Shown: piece by piece, positions 1-7,632 of the stretch
How positions within the stretch are numbered: the first letter of the stretch is position 1
Layout of the letters: every line of letters starts with the position of its first letter
NCBI GenBank assembly: GCA_035495315.1
Contig: DATJGF010000146.1
Span: 1-21,418 of the forward strand
Length of the DNA stretch: 21,418 nt
From: DATJGF01 sp035495315
GTDB taxonomy: Bacteria; Verrucomicrobiota; Verrucomicrobiia; Limisphaerales; UBA8199
Direction of reading: 5' to 3'
The notes under the pieces: model-generated
The model's database searches: none
The model's input: the letters and a program-made list of their open reading frames with translations, nothing else
What the model was told of the DNA's origin: nothing
Made by a program: the position numbers and the translations under genes

Positions 1-1
1 G

Positions 2-751
2 TTTCACGAAAGCGTCCGCCAGTATATCTTCATCAGCTCCGCAACGGTTTACCTCAAGCCACCGCCGTTTTTGCCAATTACCGAAGCGACGCCGAAAGGC
101 AATCCGTTCTGGGACTATGCGCAAAAGAAGCTGGCTTGCGAAGAATGGCTTTTGCGGGCTCGGGCCGAGAACGGATTTCCGGCCACGATCGTACGGCCAT
201 CGCACACGTATTCGCGGCGCTGGATCCCTAACCCGCTGTCGAGTTCGAGCTACACCTTTGCGGCTCGATTAGAGGCGGGCAAACCGGTCTTTGTTCCGGA
301 TGACGGTGAAAACCCGTGGACTTTGACTGCCGCGTCTGATTTTGCAGTTGGACTGGCCGGCCTGGTCGGCACAGAGAAAGCCATCGGTGAAGCATTTCAC
401 ATCACGAGCGATGAAGTGCTGACTTGGAATCAGATCGTTGCCGAGATCGCGGCAGCATTAGGTGTTAAATCCGCGCAAGTAGTGAAGGTCCCGACTGATT
501 CAATCTGCGAGGTTGCACCGCAAATGACTGGATCGCTCAAGGGCGACAAGTCGCACCCGGGCGTGTTTGATAATTCAAAGATTAAGCGCTTCGTACCAGA
601 ATTTTCAGGCCATAAACCGTTTCGCGTTGGGGTACGCGAATCGGTGGCGTGGCTGCGCGCGCATCCGGAGCAACAAAATTTGAATCCCAAAATGGACGCG
701 CTCTGTGATGCAGTGATCGGCGCCTGGCAGGGCAAGCACACTAGCCGTTAG
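2..751 (+). CDS. NAD-dependent epimerase/dehydratase (SDR family), 5' end outside window
   Basis: Partial gene. The reading frame is open from the first base of the window, so the start and the N-terminal Rossmann GxxGxxG motif lie upstream. The visible part begins with a strand ending in YIFISSATVY, the usual SDR Ser/Thr region, followed by YAQKK, which fits the YxxxK catalytic pair of extended SDR sugar epimerases/dehydratases. Further on come VRPSHTY (substrate-loop region) and a C-terminal half typical of epimerases, with FHITSDEVLTWNQI resembling the family segment after the substrate pocket. By family knowledge such enzymes oxidise, epimerise or dehydrate nucleotide sugars or related substrates using NAD(P) in the cytoplasm; the substrate cannot be read from the sequence. 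The TTG at 71 is not the start, because the conserved strand before it is in the same frame. The TAG stop overlaps the stop of the convergent hyuB-like gene. Confidence 0.87.
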   Translation, partial: FHESVRQYIFISSATVYLKPPPFLPITEATPKGNPFWDYAQKKLACEEWLLRARAENGFPATIVRPSHTYSRRWIPNPLSSSSYTFAARLEAGKPVFVPDDGENPWTLTAASDFAVGLAGLVGTEKAIGEAFHITSDEVLTWNQIVAEIAAALGVKSAQVVKVPTDSICEVAPQMTGSLKGDKSHPGVFDNSKIKRFVPEFSGHKPFRVGVRESVAWLRAHPEQQNLNPKMDALCDAVIGAWQGKHTSR

Positions 752-2379
752 TGACGCTGGCCCTTGCGGTGTGTTCTTTGTGCTGTTGTGCGACGGTTCG
801 CCGGACCGTACCCGCCGCCACCTGGCGTCTCGATGCGGAGTCGATCGCCGGGACGGAGTTCCAGTTGAGTTTTGCCGGGTAGCCTCTGCTCGCGCCCGGC
901 GCGCACGAGTGTGTTGCGACCCGAACCGCCGGGCCCGCCTCCCTGAAGGCCATAGGGTCGACGACGACGACGATCGGATAAGATGGTTACAGAGGTTTCT
1001 GCCAGCATTTCGTACTCACGAACGAGCCCCTCACCCCCCGGGTAAGCACCCAATCCGCCGCTGCCGGAGCGCAGACCGTAACGGCGAATTCGCACCGGGA
1101 GATAATGCTCGATGGCCTCGATGGGTGTATTCCGCGTGTTGCTCATATGCGTATGCAGGCCACTTAACCCACGCAGACCGAGCCTGCCGCCCATACCTCC
1201 ACCGAGTGTCTCATAATAAGCGAACCGGGCGCCGGTCTGCGGATTCACTCCGCCAAGCGTGATGTTGTTCATCGTGCCCTGGCTCGCCGCCTGCAAACGC
1301 TCTGGCAGCGCCGCGGCAAGCGCGCCGAGGACGACGTCGGTGATGCGTTGAGAAGTTTCGACGTTACCGCCGGCCACCGCAGAAGGTCTCGTAGCGTTGA
1401 CGATAGTCCCCAGCGGTGCGATGACGAGCAATGGCCGGGCGACACCGGCATTGTAAAGCACGTCGTCAGTAATCAAGCAGCGAAAGCAGTAAAGACAGGC
1501 GGAAAGCGTAATGGCGTAGTTGGCGTTGACGCTGCCCTGCACCTGAAGCGCCGAACCGGTAAAATCAATTTCAGCGCGATCACCTTTAATTCGAATGCGG
1601 ACGCAGATCCGTACCGGGCTGTCGCTGAACCCGTCGTCATCGAGCGCATCCTCGAAAGCGTACTCGCCGTCGGGGATATTACGAATGGTCGCGCGGGCGA
1701 AGCGCTCAGTGTAATCCTGAAGCGCGGCGCCATAGGCGATGGCCCGTTTTTCACCGTGTTTGATGACCAGCTGCTTGAGGCGCATTTCAGCGACGCGATT
1801 GGCGGCGATCTGTGCGGTGAGATCGCCTTCGCGCTCTTCCGGGGTGCGCACATTCGCCAGGATCATTTCAAAAATGTCTCTTGCCACCTGACCACGCCGC
1901 ACTAATCGAACCGGCGGGATGATGAGGCCCTCCTGGTAAATCTCGCGCGCGACGGGCATTGAGCCCGGACTCATACCCCCCACATCGGAGTGGTGTGCCC
2001 GATTCGCGAGATAGAAAGAAGGCTGATCCCCATATCGACCTCCGCGCTTTAGAAAAACCGGCGCGACAAGGGTGATGTCCGGCAAGTGTGTTCCTCCTCG
2101 AAAGGGGTCATTGAGGGCCACCATGTCTCCGGGCTCCATGGGCAGCGCGTCGAGGGCAGCGCGAACGGACAGCGGCATCGCGCCGAGATGCACGGGCAGG
2201 TGATCGCCTTGTGCAATCGTCTCTCCATTGGCGTCGTAGACAGCGCACGAGTAATCGAGTCGTTCTTTGATGTTGGGCGAAAAGCCGGTCCGACAGAGGG
2301 TCACCCCCATTTCCTCGGCAATAGCGAGAAAGAGGTTTTTGAAAACCTCAAATTCAATCGGGTGTGTGGAGGGCGGCAT
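748..2379 (-). CDS. hyuB: Hydantoinase B / oxoprolinase B subunit (HyuB family)
   Basis: The protein is 543 residues, close to the usual HyuB length. It shows the family hallmarks in order: an N-terminal helix region (FKNLFLAIAEEMGVTLCRT), DYSCAVYDANGETIAQGDHLPVHLG, NDPFRGGTHLPDITLV, ANRAHHSDVGGMSPGSMP, a central DFTGSA segment, and the terminal glycine cluster ETPGGGGYGP. In this family HyuB pairs with HyuA to open 5-membered cyclic amides (hydantoins, N-methylhydantoin, 5-oxoproline) in ATP-dependent or ATP-independent ways; which one applies here is not readable. It lies downstream of hyuA on the same strand, but 167 bp of heptad repeats separate them instead of the usual overlap. The ATG has no obvious Shine-Dalgarno. 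The last roughly 20 residues after the Gly cluster are basic and poorly conserved. Its TAA overlaps the TAG of the convergent epimerase by two bases. Confidence 0.92.
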   Translation of the reverse strand: MPPSTHPIEFEVFKNLFLAIAEEMGVTLCRTGFSPNIKERLDYSCAVYDANGETIAQGDHLPVHLGAMPLSVRAALDALPMEPGDMVALNDPFRGGTHLPDITLVAPVFLKRGGRYGDQPSFYLANRAHHSDVGGMSPGSMPVAREIYQEGLIIPPVRLVRRGQVARDIFEMILANVRTPEEREGDLTAQIAANRVAEMRLKQLVIKHGEKRAIAYGAALQDYTERFARATIRNIPDGEYAFEDALDDDGFSDSPVRICVRIRIKGDRAEIDFTGSALQVQGSVNANYAITLSACLYCFRCLITDDVLYNAGVARPLLVIAPLGTIVNATRPSAVAGGNVETSQRITDVVLGALAAALPERLQAASQGTMNNITLGGVNPQTGARFAYYETLGGGMGGRLGLRGLSGLHTHMSNTRNTPIEAIEHYLPVRIRRYGLRSGSGGLGAYPGGEGLVREYEMLAETSVTILSDRRRRRPYGLQGGGPGGSGRNTLVRAGREQRLPGKTQLELRPGDRLRIETPGGGGYGPANRRTTAQRTHRKGQRH

Positions 2380-2393
2380 AGAAGAGAAGGGTT

Positions 2394-2536
2394 AAACATT
2401 GAACGTCGAACACTGAATATCGAACTTTGAACAACCCGACTGCCTGCAGATCGATTTCTGTTCAACGTTCTCTCGTAGACGTTCGATGTTCGACGTTCGA
2501 GATTCGATGTTCGATGTTCTGGGTTCGGTGTTTGCC
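2394..2536. repeat. Degenerate heptad repeat with two inverted arms
   Basis: The spacer between hyuA and hyuB is almost entirely built of 7-bp units. Bases 2394-2435 hold six units of the form GAACNNN (GAACGTC, GAACACT, GAATATC, GAACTTT and others). After about 24 bp of non-repeat sequence, bases 2460-2536 hold eleven units of the complementary form GTTCNNN (GTTCAAC, GTTCGAT three of eleven counting one ATTCGAT, GTTCGAC, GTTCGAG). The arms can therefore pair into a long imperfect stem. No reading frame crosses it. Whether it acts in RNA structure, in recombination, or is inert is not known. Confidence 0.88.
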
Positions 2537-2546
2537 ATAAGGTTGC

Positions 2547-4535
2547 CTATCGGCGGATGATGAGATTGCCGAACCGATCCACACGAAAAGCCAAGCCTGG
2601 AGGAATCACTGTCGTGGCTTCCGGGCCGGTCACGACAGCCGGTCCATTCGCGCGTGAGCCCGAGGTCAGGTGCTCCCAGATGTAAAAACGGGTTGGCAAG
2701 TCTCGACCGTTAAATCGAGCTGGCCGTACGGACACAGGTCGTGACCTAGAGACGCGCTCGCGCGATTGGGGGAGCGCGGGTTTCTCAGTTAGGCCGGAGG
2801 CGACAACGCGCAGGTTGACAATTTCAGTCGGTCGTCTCGGATCGGAGTATCCGTACAGCCGGTGATGGCTGGAATCGAATTCGCGGCGGTACTCTTCCCG
2901 GAAAGGAATAGTAATCTCGTAGGATTGACCGACGTAGCGCACATCCAGTCGACATTGAATCGCTTGACGAGATTTATCGAAACCCTCGATTGTGAGATCG
3001 CGTTGAGCGGCAGCGATAAGCGGTTTGAAACGCCTTGTCAGCTCGATGTTGGACACTGAGTCGCTGCGGCGCAGAACGCTGACTGAATAATCTTTGGTAA
3101 CATCGGCCAAGAGCATGCCTAAGGCAGAAAGCACTCCGGCATAGCGTGGAACGATTACGATAGGAATCTCGAGGCGCTCGGCCATTTCACAGGCGTGCAT
3201 GCCGCCAGCACCGCCGAAGGCCAGCAGCGCAAATTCCCGCGGATCATGGCCTCGTGATACCGAAACCACGCGCATGGCGCGTTCCATGTTGGCATTGGCG
3301 ACACGTACCACGCCCTCTGCCAATTGGCGGATGCTCATGTCGAATTGCGGTGCCAGAGCTTTGGCCGCGAGACGCGACCGATTAATATCGAGATGCATTC
3401 GGCCGCCGAGGAAGTAATCGGGATCGAGCCGACCTAGCAACAGATTGGCATCCGTGACGGTAAGTTCCTTTCCCATCCCATAGCAGGCCGGTCCCGGATT
3501 GGCGCCGGCACTGCGGGGTCCGACCCGGAGAGCTCCGCCGCTGTCTTTAAAGGCGATTGAGCCGCCGCCGGCGCCGACGGTATGGATGTCGATCATCGGC
3601 TGGCGGACCGGGAAGTCGCCGATGTACGAATCGGTGGTCATGCCGATAGCAGCATCAATGAGACTTACATCGGTCGAGGTGCCGCCCATATCGAAGGAGA
3701 TGATGCGTCTGTATCCCGCCGCAGAAGCGACCGCTCGGGCGCCGACCACTCCCGCCGCCGGGCCCGACAGAATAAGGCGAACCGGTTGACGCCGGGCAGC
3801 GGCGGCCGAGATCGATCCCCCGTTGGATTGCATAATGCGGACGGTTGAACCGGTCAGTTGCCGCTGGAGTTTGCTGAGGTATTGGTCAATGAGCGGCATC
3901 ACATAAGCGTTAATCACCGTCGTGCTCCAACGTTCAAATTCGCGGTATTCAGGCAGGACCTCGTGCGAGGCGCACACAACCAGTCCAGCACGCCGCAGGT
4001 GCTCTGCAACCTTCCGCTCGTGCATCGGGTTCACGTAAGAATGGAGCAGGCAAACCGCGGTGACTTCGGCGTGAAGGCGGCTCAACCGGACGGTGAGCTT
4101 AGCGAGCGCCTTCCGATTGACTGGTTCCAACACCTGGCCATTGGCATCAAGCCGCTCAGGCAAGCCGAATGCAAGGGACGATTCGACGATCGGGCAGCGT
4201 GGTGGAACAAAGAAATTGTAGAGTTCGGCTCGTGTCTGTCGGCCGATGCGGAGTACATCCTCGAACCCTGCGGTCGTGATGAGCGCAACACGAGCGCCTT
4301 TGCGTTCCAGCACGGCATTGGTTGCGACGGTCGAACCGTGCACGATTTCCTCACCCATCCGGTTGGTTGAAAGCTGGCTGATGCCTTCGAGGATGGCTCG
4401 CGCAGGGTCCTCAGGTGTCGAACGGCACTTGAATAAAACCAGGCGATTATCTCGCAAACAAACGAAGTCTGTAAATGTGCCGCCGGTATCGACGCCGATA
4501 CGAGCGCCGCCGGCTTTGATTTTACTTCCCGCCAT
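2547..4535 (-). CDS. hyuA: Hydantoinase A / oxoprolinase A subunit (HyuA family)
   Basis: The protein is 662 residues from the chosen ATG. The N-terminal domain opens with RIGVDTGGTFTDFVCL, the phosphate-binding loop of the actin-like ATPase fold in this family. The central hydantoinase_A domain contains LSGPAAGVVGA, SFDMGGTSTDVSLI, HTVGAGGGSIAF and RSAGANPGPACYG, followed by FGGAGGMHACEMAERL. The C-terminal third is the less conserved oxoprolinase-like domain. By family knowledge it is the ATP-using partner of HyuB in cyclic amide or imide hydrolysis. An in-frame GTG at 4580 would add 15 residues, but it falls inside a repeat element, whereas the ATG at 4535 is preceded by CAGGAC and starts just before the conserved strand. 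No hydantoin racemase, carbamoylase or transporter gene is in the window, so the substrate remains open. Confidence 0.93.
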   Translation of the reverse strand: MAGSKIKAGGARIGVDTGGTFTDFVCLRDNRLVLFKCRSTPEDPARAILEGISQLSTNRMGEEIVHGSTVATNAVLERKGARVALITTAGFEDVLRIGRQTRAELYNFFVPPRCPIVESSLAFGLPERLDANGQVLEPVNRKALAKLTVRLSRLHAEVTAVCLLHSYVNPMHERKVAEHLRRAGLVVCASHEVLPEYREFERWSTTVINAYVMPLIDQYLSKLQRQLTGSTVRIMQSNGGSISAAAARRQPVRLILSGPAAGVVGARAVASAAGYRRIISFDMGGTSTDVSLIDAAIGMTTDSYIGDFPVRQPMIDIHTVGAGGGSIAFKDSGGALRVGPRSAGANPGPACYGMGKELTVTDANLLLGRLDPDYFLGGRMHLDINRSRLAAKALAPQFDMSIRQLAEGVVRVANANMERAMRVVSVSRGHDPREFALLAFGGAGGMHACEMAERLEIPIVIVPRYAGVLSALGMLLADVTKDYSVSVLRRSDSVSNIELTRRFKPLIAAAQRDLTIEGFDKSRQAIQCRLDVRYVGQSYEITIPFREEYRREFDSSHHRLYGYSDPRRPTEIVNLRVVASGLTEKPALPQSRERVSRSRPVSVRPARFNGRDLPTRFYIWEHLTSGSRANGPAVVTGPEATTVIPPGLAFRVDRFGNLIIRR

Positions 4536-4569
4536 GTCCTGAGCAGGCGCTAACGTTTTCCCGCCAACC

Positions 4570-4614
4570 CCAAAGAACACAAAGCCAACTTTCGCTCATC
4601 TTAGTGCTCTTTGT
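4570..4614. repeat. Short inverted repeat of the CAAAGAACAC type
   Basis: The spacer between the aquaporin gene and hyuA contains CCAAAGAACACAAAG at 4570-4584 and CTTAGTGCTCTTTGT at 4600-4614. The second is the reverse complement of the first with three mismatches, separated by 15 bp. The surrounding bases read as loose 7-bp units on the minus strand (CTTTGTG, TTCTTTG, GGGTTGG). This resembles the other heptad elements of the window. There is no T tract, so a terminator is not favoured. Confidence 0.6.
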
Positions 4615-4639
4615 ACCTCTCGTGGCGATTGCCGGTATT

Positions 4640-5266
4640 TTACTTATCTTGCGGATTGATCGCTTTAAACGTCAGGGCAGCCGCGGCACCGCCAGCGAAG
4701 TTGGCGACGAGGTAGATCCAAATGTTTGACCATGCGCTCAAACCCATAATCGAGATGCCGATGGCTACGGCAGGATTGAAGGCGGCACTGGAAATACTCC
4801 CGACGGCAAAGGCGCCAGTCATGACGGTGAACCCAATGGCGAGGCCATAATTTGAATTACCGGCGGTTGCCTTTGCGGTGGCAGTATTCAGCACGACGTA
4901 AACCAGCGCGAACGTATAAAGGAATTCTGCCAGCAGGGCCGGCCCCGGTTTCAAGACCATGGGTTTAGTGGAGGCCTCGCCCTTGAGGTAATTAAGCACA
5001 CAGGCGGCGATCACCGCGCCAAGCAATTGAGCCACCCAATAGGGAACCACGTCCTTGGTCGGACAGCGTCCTCGCAACCAAACGCCCAGCGTTACTGCCG
5101 GATTATAGTGTCCGCCTGAAACATGGCCACCGGCGTAGATCATGACCATTAATGCCGAACCAATCGCCAATGGCGCGATAACTCCGGCGCCACCGATGAT
5201 GACTGAACAACCGATAGTGAGTAAGAGGAAGAACGTTCCAATGAATTCAGTGATGTATTTGTTCAT
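4640..5266 (-). CDS. Aquaporin family (MIP) channel with atypical second NPA box
   Basis: This is a 208-residue, strongly hydrophobic protein with six membrane segments and the two half-helix NPA boxes of the major intrinsic protein family: SGGHYNPAVT (N55) and AAFNPAV (N164). It would conduct water or small neutral solutes across the inner membrane. The residue after the second NPA is Val167, where almost all aquaporins and glycerol facilitators have the selectivity-filter arginine. The position matching AqpZ Phe43 appears to be Ile35. The pore mouth is thus likely to be less polar and wider than in a water channel, so the substrate should not be assumed. The protein is slightly short compared with AqpZ (about 231 residues), mainly in the loops. 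The gene stands alone between the murJ and hyuA spacers, and no clear Shine-Dalgarno precedes the ATG. Confidence 0.9.
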   Translation of the reverse strand: MNKYITEFIGTFFLLLTIGCSVIIGGAGVIAPLAIGSALMVMIYAGGHVSGGHYNPAVTLGVWLRGRCPTKDVVPYWVAQLLGAVIAACVLNYLKGEASTKPMVLKPGPALLAEFLYTFALVYVVLNTATAKATAGNSNYGLAIGFTVMTGAFAVGSISSAAFNPAVAIGISIMGLSAWSNIWIYLVANFAGGAAAALTFKAINPQDK

Positions 5267-5384
5267 GGTTAATGCCCGGATTGATTGTTGGCGCGCATGT
5301 TAACTGAAAAGTGGGTGGGTATTCAACTTACCCTTTTCGCATTGACCTGGCGCTGGAGATGAGGTCTGCGAGAGTTAGCTTGGA

Positions 5385-5469
5385 TTGTAGTAGACGACGT
5401 AAGGAGACTCTGACTTTCCAAATTTCGCAGCATTATTGGATCGGAGTCTCCTTACGTCGTCTCCTACAA
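5385..5469. repeat. Long-armed hairpin element (arms about 29 bp, loop 27 nt)
   Basis: Bases 5387-5410 and 5444-5467 are reverse complements over 24 bp with one mismatch; weaker pairing extends the stem to 5385-5413 with 5441-5469. The core of each arm is GACGACGTAAGGAGACTC or its complement. The element lies in the 226-bp spacer between the aquaporin start and the murJ stop, 23 bp beyond murJ. There is no U-rich tail on either strand and the loop is long, so it looks like a dispersed palindromic (REP/MITE-like) element rather than a classic terminator. No terminal target duplication was recognised. Confidence 0.9.
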
Positions 5470-5492
5470 AAGATCTGCGTGCACCAATTCAA

Positions 5493-7082
5493 TCACCCCT
5501 TTTTATTCCTACCGCCGAGCTTTTGCAGCAATAGGCCGGTCATTTCGGTAGCGGCGGGCACCTTTAACCATAGCGCGACAAGCCAGTAGACCACGGCAGC
5601 TATTCCGCCCGGCACGAAGACCGCGCCTATTTTCAGAGCCAGATTGGCGTGCCCAAGCTTTTTTTCCCACAGCTGACTGAGCAATCCGGCGACAAGTCCC
5701 GCCAACACCGCGTCTGAGATCAATGCGAGTAATGCTTGTGCCAGTCCGGCAAATTTCATTCCGCTGAGCTTTCGTCGCAAGGCAAAGGTTAGCAATCCCA
5801 CGTTCACACCTGCGCTGAAAGTGTTGGCCAGGGCAAGGCCGAGTTCGCCGCCGACGCGAGCTTGCTGTAAGTACCTCACGAGCCAGAACGCAAACCCGAG
5901 ATTCAGAAGGAGGCAGAGCACGCTGATTTTCATTGGTGTTTTGATGTCGCTAAGGGCATAAAAGGCGCGGGCCAAAATGTTATTCATTGAGAACATGAGC
6001 AAACCTGGCGCGAGGCAGGCCAACGCCATGGCAACGCGATGTGTCGCGCTGGGCCCGAACATGCCGCGCTCAAAGAGCAATCGGACGATGGGTTCGGCGA
6101 GGACGAGAGCGATCGACGCCGCAAGCAAATTGGCAAACGCCAGATGGCCCAAACCTTGCCGGAGCACCTCACGAAATTCGGTGTAGTTCTTTTGCGCGGC
6201 GAGCCCGGAGAGCGTCGGCAGCAGGTAGGTCGCCAGCGAAATACCGAACATGCCCTGGGGCAACTCCATCAGCCGGACAGAATAATTGAAAGTGGAGACG
6301 ATACTTGGCTCGAACCAGAACGAGAAGCATTGGGTGAGGAGCACATTAATTTGGAAAGCAGCGACGCCGATCGATCCGGGCAACATTTTGCGCACGACGT
6401 CGTTGACCGTCGGATCGCCCCAGGGCGAAACCCACTCATAGCGGTAGCCCTCACGCGACAGGCTCGGCAATTGAAACAGAGCCTGCGCCAACCCCGCCAC
6501 GACGACACCGATCGCCAGGCCAAAGATTCGCTCGGGCAAGGTGCTTCCCATCCGCGGTGCCAGGAACAGCACGCTTCCAATCATGACCACGTTCAAGACC
6601 ACCGCCCCCATTGCGGGGACGAAGAAGTGGCCGCGCGCGTTGGCCATACCAATAAAAACAGCCGCGAGGCACACCAGCAGCATGTAGGGGAACATTAGCC
6701 GCAAAAGCCGGAGCATCAGCCGAGTCTCTTCTTTGAATGGGTGCGCCGCCAGGGCGATCGTGATTCCAATCACAACCACCACGGTGACTGCAGCCGCGGC
6801 AGTAACCAGTCCGGAAATGACGGCATTGGCGGAACGCCACATCTCCTTTTCTCCGTCTTGAACCTCCTTTTTCTTGAAGATCGGAATAAAGGCGGCAGTC
6901 AGCGCACCTTCACCTAGAAGCCGGCGAAACAGATTTGGCACCTGAAAGGCCATCACAAAGGCGCTGGCGACCCAGGTGTTGCCCATAAAAGACGCATAAA
7001 CCATCTCGCGGACCATACCCAGCACTCGACTGGTCAAGGTCGCCGCGGCCATCGCGCCTGAGGACTTCAACATCTGCGACAT
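5493..7082 (-). CDS. murJ: Lipid II flippase MurJ (MviN)
   Basis: The 529-residue integral membrane protein has the MATE-like fold of MurJ, with about 14 hydrophobic segments. The N-terminus, SGAMAAATLTSRVLGMVRE, carries Arg19 and Arg25, which match the conserved arginines in transmembrane helix 1 of the family. AFQVPNLFRRLLGEGALTAAFIP is the second signature stretch. Later segments such as FSMNNILARAFYALSDIKTPMK match the helix 9-10 region. MurJ moves lipid II from the cytoplasmic to the periplasmic face for peptidoglycan synthesis and is usually essential. The ATG is directly preceded, on the coding strand, by a run of GGACTTT heptads, so the 5' leader of its message is repetitive. A second in-frame ATG three codons in is possible. 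Confidence 0.97.
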   Translation of the reverse strand: MSQMLKSSGAMAAATLTSRVLGMVREMVYASFMGNTWVASAFVMAFQVPNLFRRLLGEGALTAAFIPIFKKKEVQDGEKEMWRSANAVISGLVTAAAAVTVVVVIGITIALAAHPFKEETRLMLRLLRLMFPYMLLVCLAAVFIGMANARGHFFVPAMGAVVLNVVMIGSVLFLAPRMGSTLPERIFGLAIGVVVAGLAQALFQLPSLSREGYRYEWVSPWGDPTVNDVVRKMLPGSIGVAAFQINVLLTQCFSFWFEPSIVSTFNYSVRLMELPQGMFGISLATYLLPTLSGLAAQKNYTEFREVLRQGLGHLAFANLLAASIALVLAEPIVRLLFERGMFGPSATHRVAMALACLAPGLLMFSMNNILARAFYALSDIKTPMKISVLCLLLNLGFAFWLVRYLQQARVGGELGLALANTFSAGVNVGLLTFALRRKLSGMKFAGLAQALLALISDAVLAGLVAGLLSQLWEKKLGHANLALKIGAVFVPGGIAAVVYWLVALWLKVPAATEMTGLLLQKLGGRNKKG

Positions 7083-7090
7083 GAGGCGGG

Positions 7091-7132
7091 GAGTCTAGAG
7101 TCCAAAGTCCAAAGTCCAAAGTCCAAAGTCCC
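7091..7132. repeat. Tandem heptad repeat AAGTCCA, six units
   Basis: Six consecutive 7-bp units run from 7091 to 7132. Three are identical AAGTCCA and the others are GAGTCTA, GAGTCCA and AAGTCCC; more degenerate GGTCC-containing sequence continues to about 7150. They fill most of the 76-bp spacer between the DHFR stop and the murJ start. Two further units of the same family (AAGTCCA, AAGTCGC) stand at 7633-7646, immediately before the DHFR ATG. On the coding strand both murJ and DHFR therefore have GGACTTT-type sequence just upstream of their starts. Confidence 0.93.
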
Positions 7133-7158
7133 AGGGTCCAGAGGATAGGGTTCTGGGG

Positions 7159-7632
7159 TCAGAGGTCGCGGTTTCGGTAGTGGCGGATTTTGAAATCGGG
7201 CGTGTTGAGAAGTTCTTCGGCCAAAACGAACTGTTGTTCAAAAGGGGGAAAGTAGATATCACCTTCGACGACTCTATTCACCAAGGTTAGGTACAGGTCG
7301 GAACAGAGGGGCAAGGCTTGTTGATAGATCTGAGCGCCGCCACAAATGAAAAGTTCGCGGCCACGGAACTCCGGGGCTTCGGGATCGATGTGGGCCAAAT
7401 CGGTTACCTTTTGAGCGCCGGGTATAGCATCCAGCGAACGGCTCACCACAATTGTTGTGCGGTTGGGTAAAGGTTTGCCGATTGATTCGAAGGTTTTCCT
7501 TCCCATGATGACAATATTGCCCGTGGTCAGCTTCTTGAACCACTTGAAATCTTCAGGCAAGTGCCAGGGGATTTTGTTCCCTGACCCGATCACCCGGTTC
7601 AGCGACATCGCCGCGATCGCTTTAAACTTCAT
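7159..7632 (-). CDS. folA: Dihydrofolate reductase
   Basis: The protein is 157 residues, normal for a bacterial chromosomal DHFR. It reduces dihydrofolate to tetrahydrofolate with NADPH in the cytoplasm. It shows MSLNRVIGSGNKIPWHLPED, containing the Met20-type loop, the substrate-binding Trp23 and the catalytic Asp28 (equivalent to E. coli Asp27). Next come VIMGRKTFESIGKPLPNR (cofactor-binding segment) and LFICGGAQIYQQALPLC (the GG-x-x-(I/V)Y motif). The ATG at 7632 starts right at the first beta strand, as in the family. An upstream in-frame GTG at 7695 would add 21 residues that are partly a translation of a heptad repeat and is rejected. The gene lies 81 bp after the cystathionine gamma-synthase-like gene; methionine and folate metabolism meet at methionine synthase, so co-transcription would make sense but is not shown. 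Confidence 0.96.
   Translation of the reverse strand: MKFKAIAAMSLNRVIGSGNKIPWHLPEDFKWFKKLTTGNIVIMGRKTFESIGKPLPNRTTIVVSRSLDAIPGAQKVTDLAHIDPEAPEFRGRELFICGGAQIYQQALPLCSDLYLTLVNRVVEGDIYFPPFEQQFVLAEELLNTPDFKIRHYRNRDL

Noticed and set aside
771..1262. Plus-strand open frame of 163 codons
   Set aside because: Antisense to the hyuB C-terminal region; Arg/His/Pro-rich nonsense composition typical of a shadow frame.
1348..1905. Plus-strand open frame of 185 codons
   Set aside because: It is antisense to the well-conserved hyuB gene, resembles no family, and is explained by the GC-rich codon pattern of the opposite strand.
2394..2536. CRISPR array
   Set aside because: Units are 7 bp, contiguous and degenerate with no spacers; the arms are inverted relative to each other.
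3858..4370. Plus-strand open frame of 170 codons
   Set aside because: Antisense to the N-terminal half of hyuA, whose motifs are intact; no recognisable protein features.
4536..4580. Extended HyuA start at a GTG
   Set aside because: The extra residues come from a repeat element, and the ATG at 4535 lies just before the conserved first strand.
6039..6698. Plus-strand open frame of 219 codons
   Set aside because: Antisense to murJ; very polar Arg/Gln/His-rich composition is the mirror of hydrophobic membrane-segment codons.
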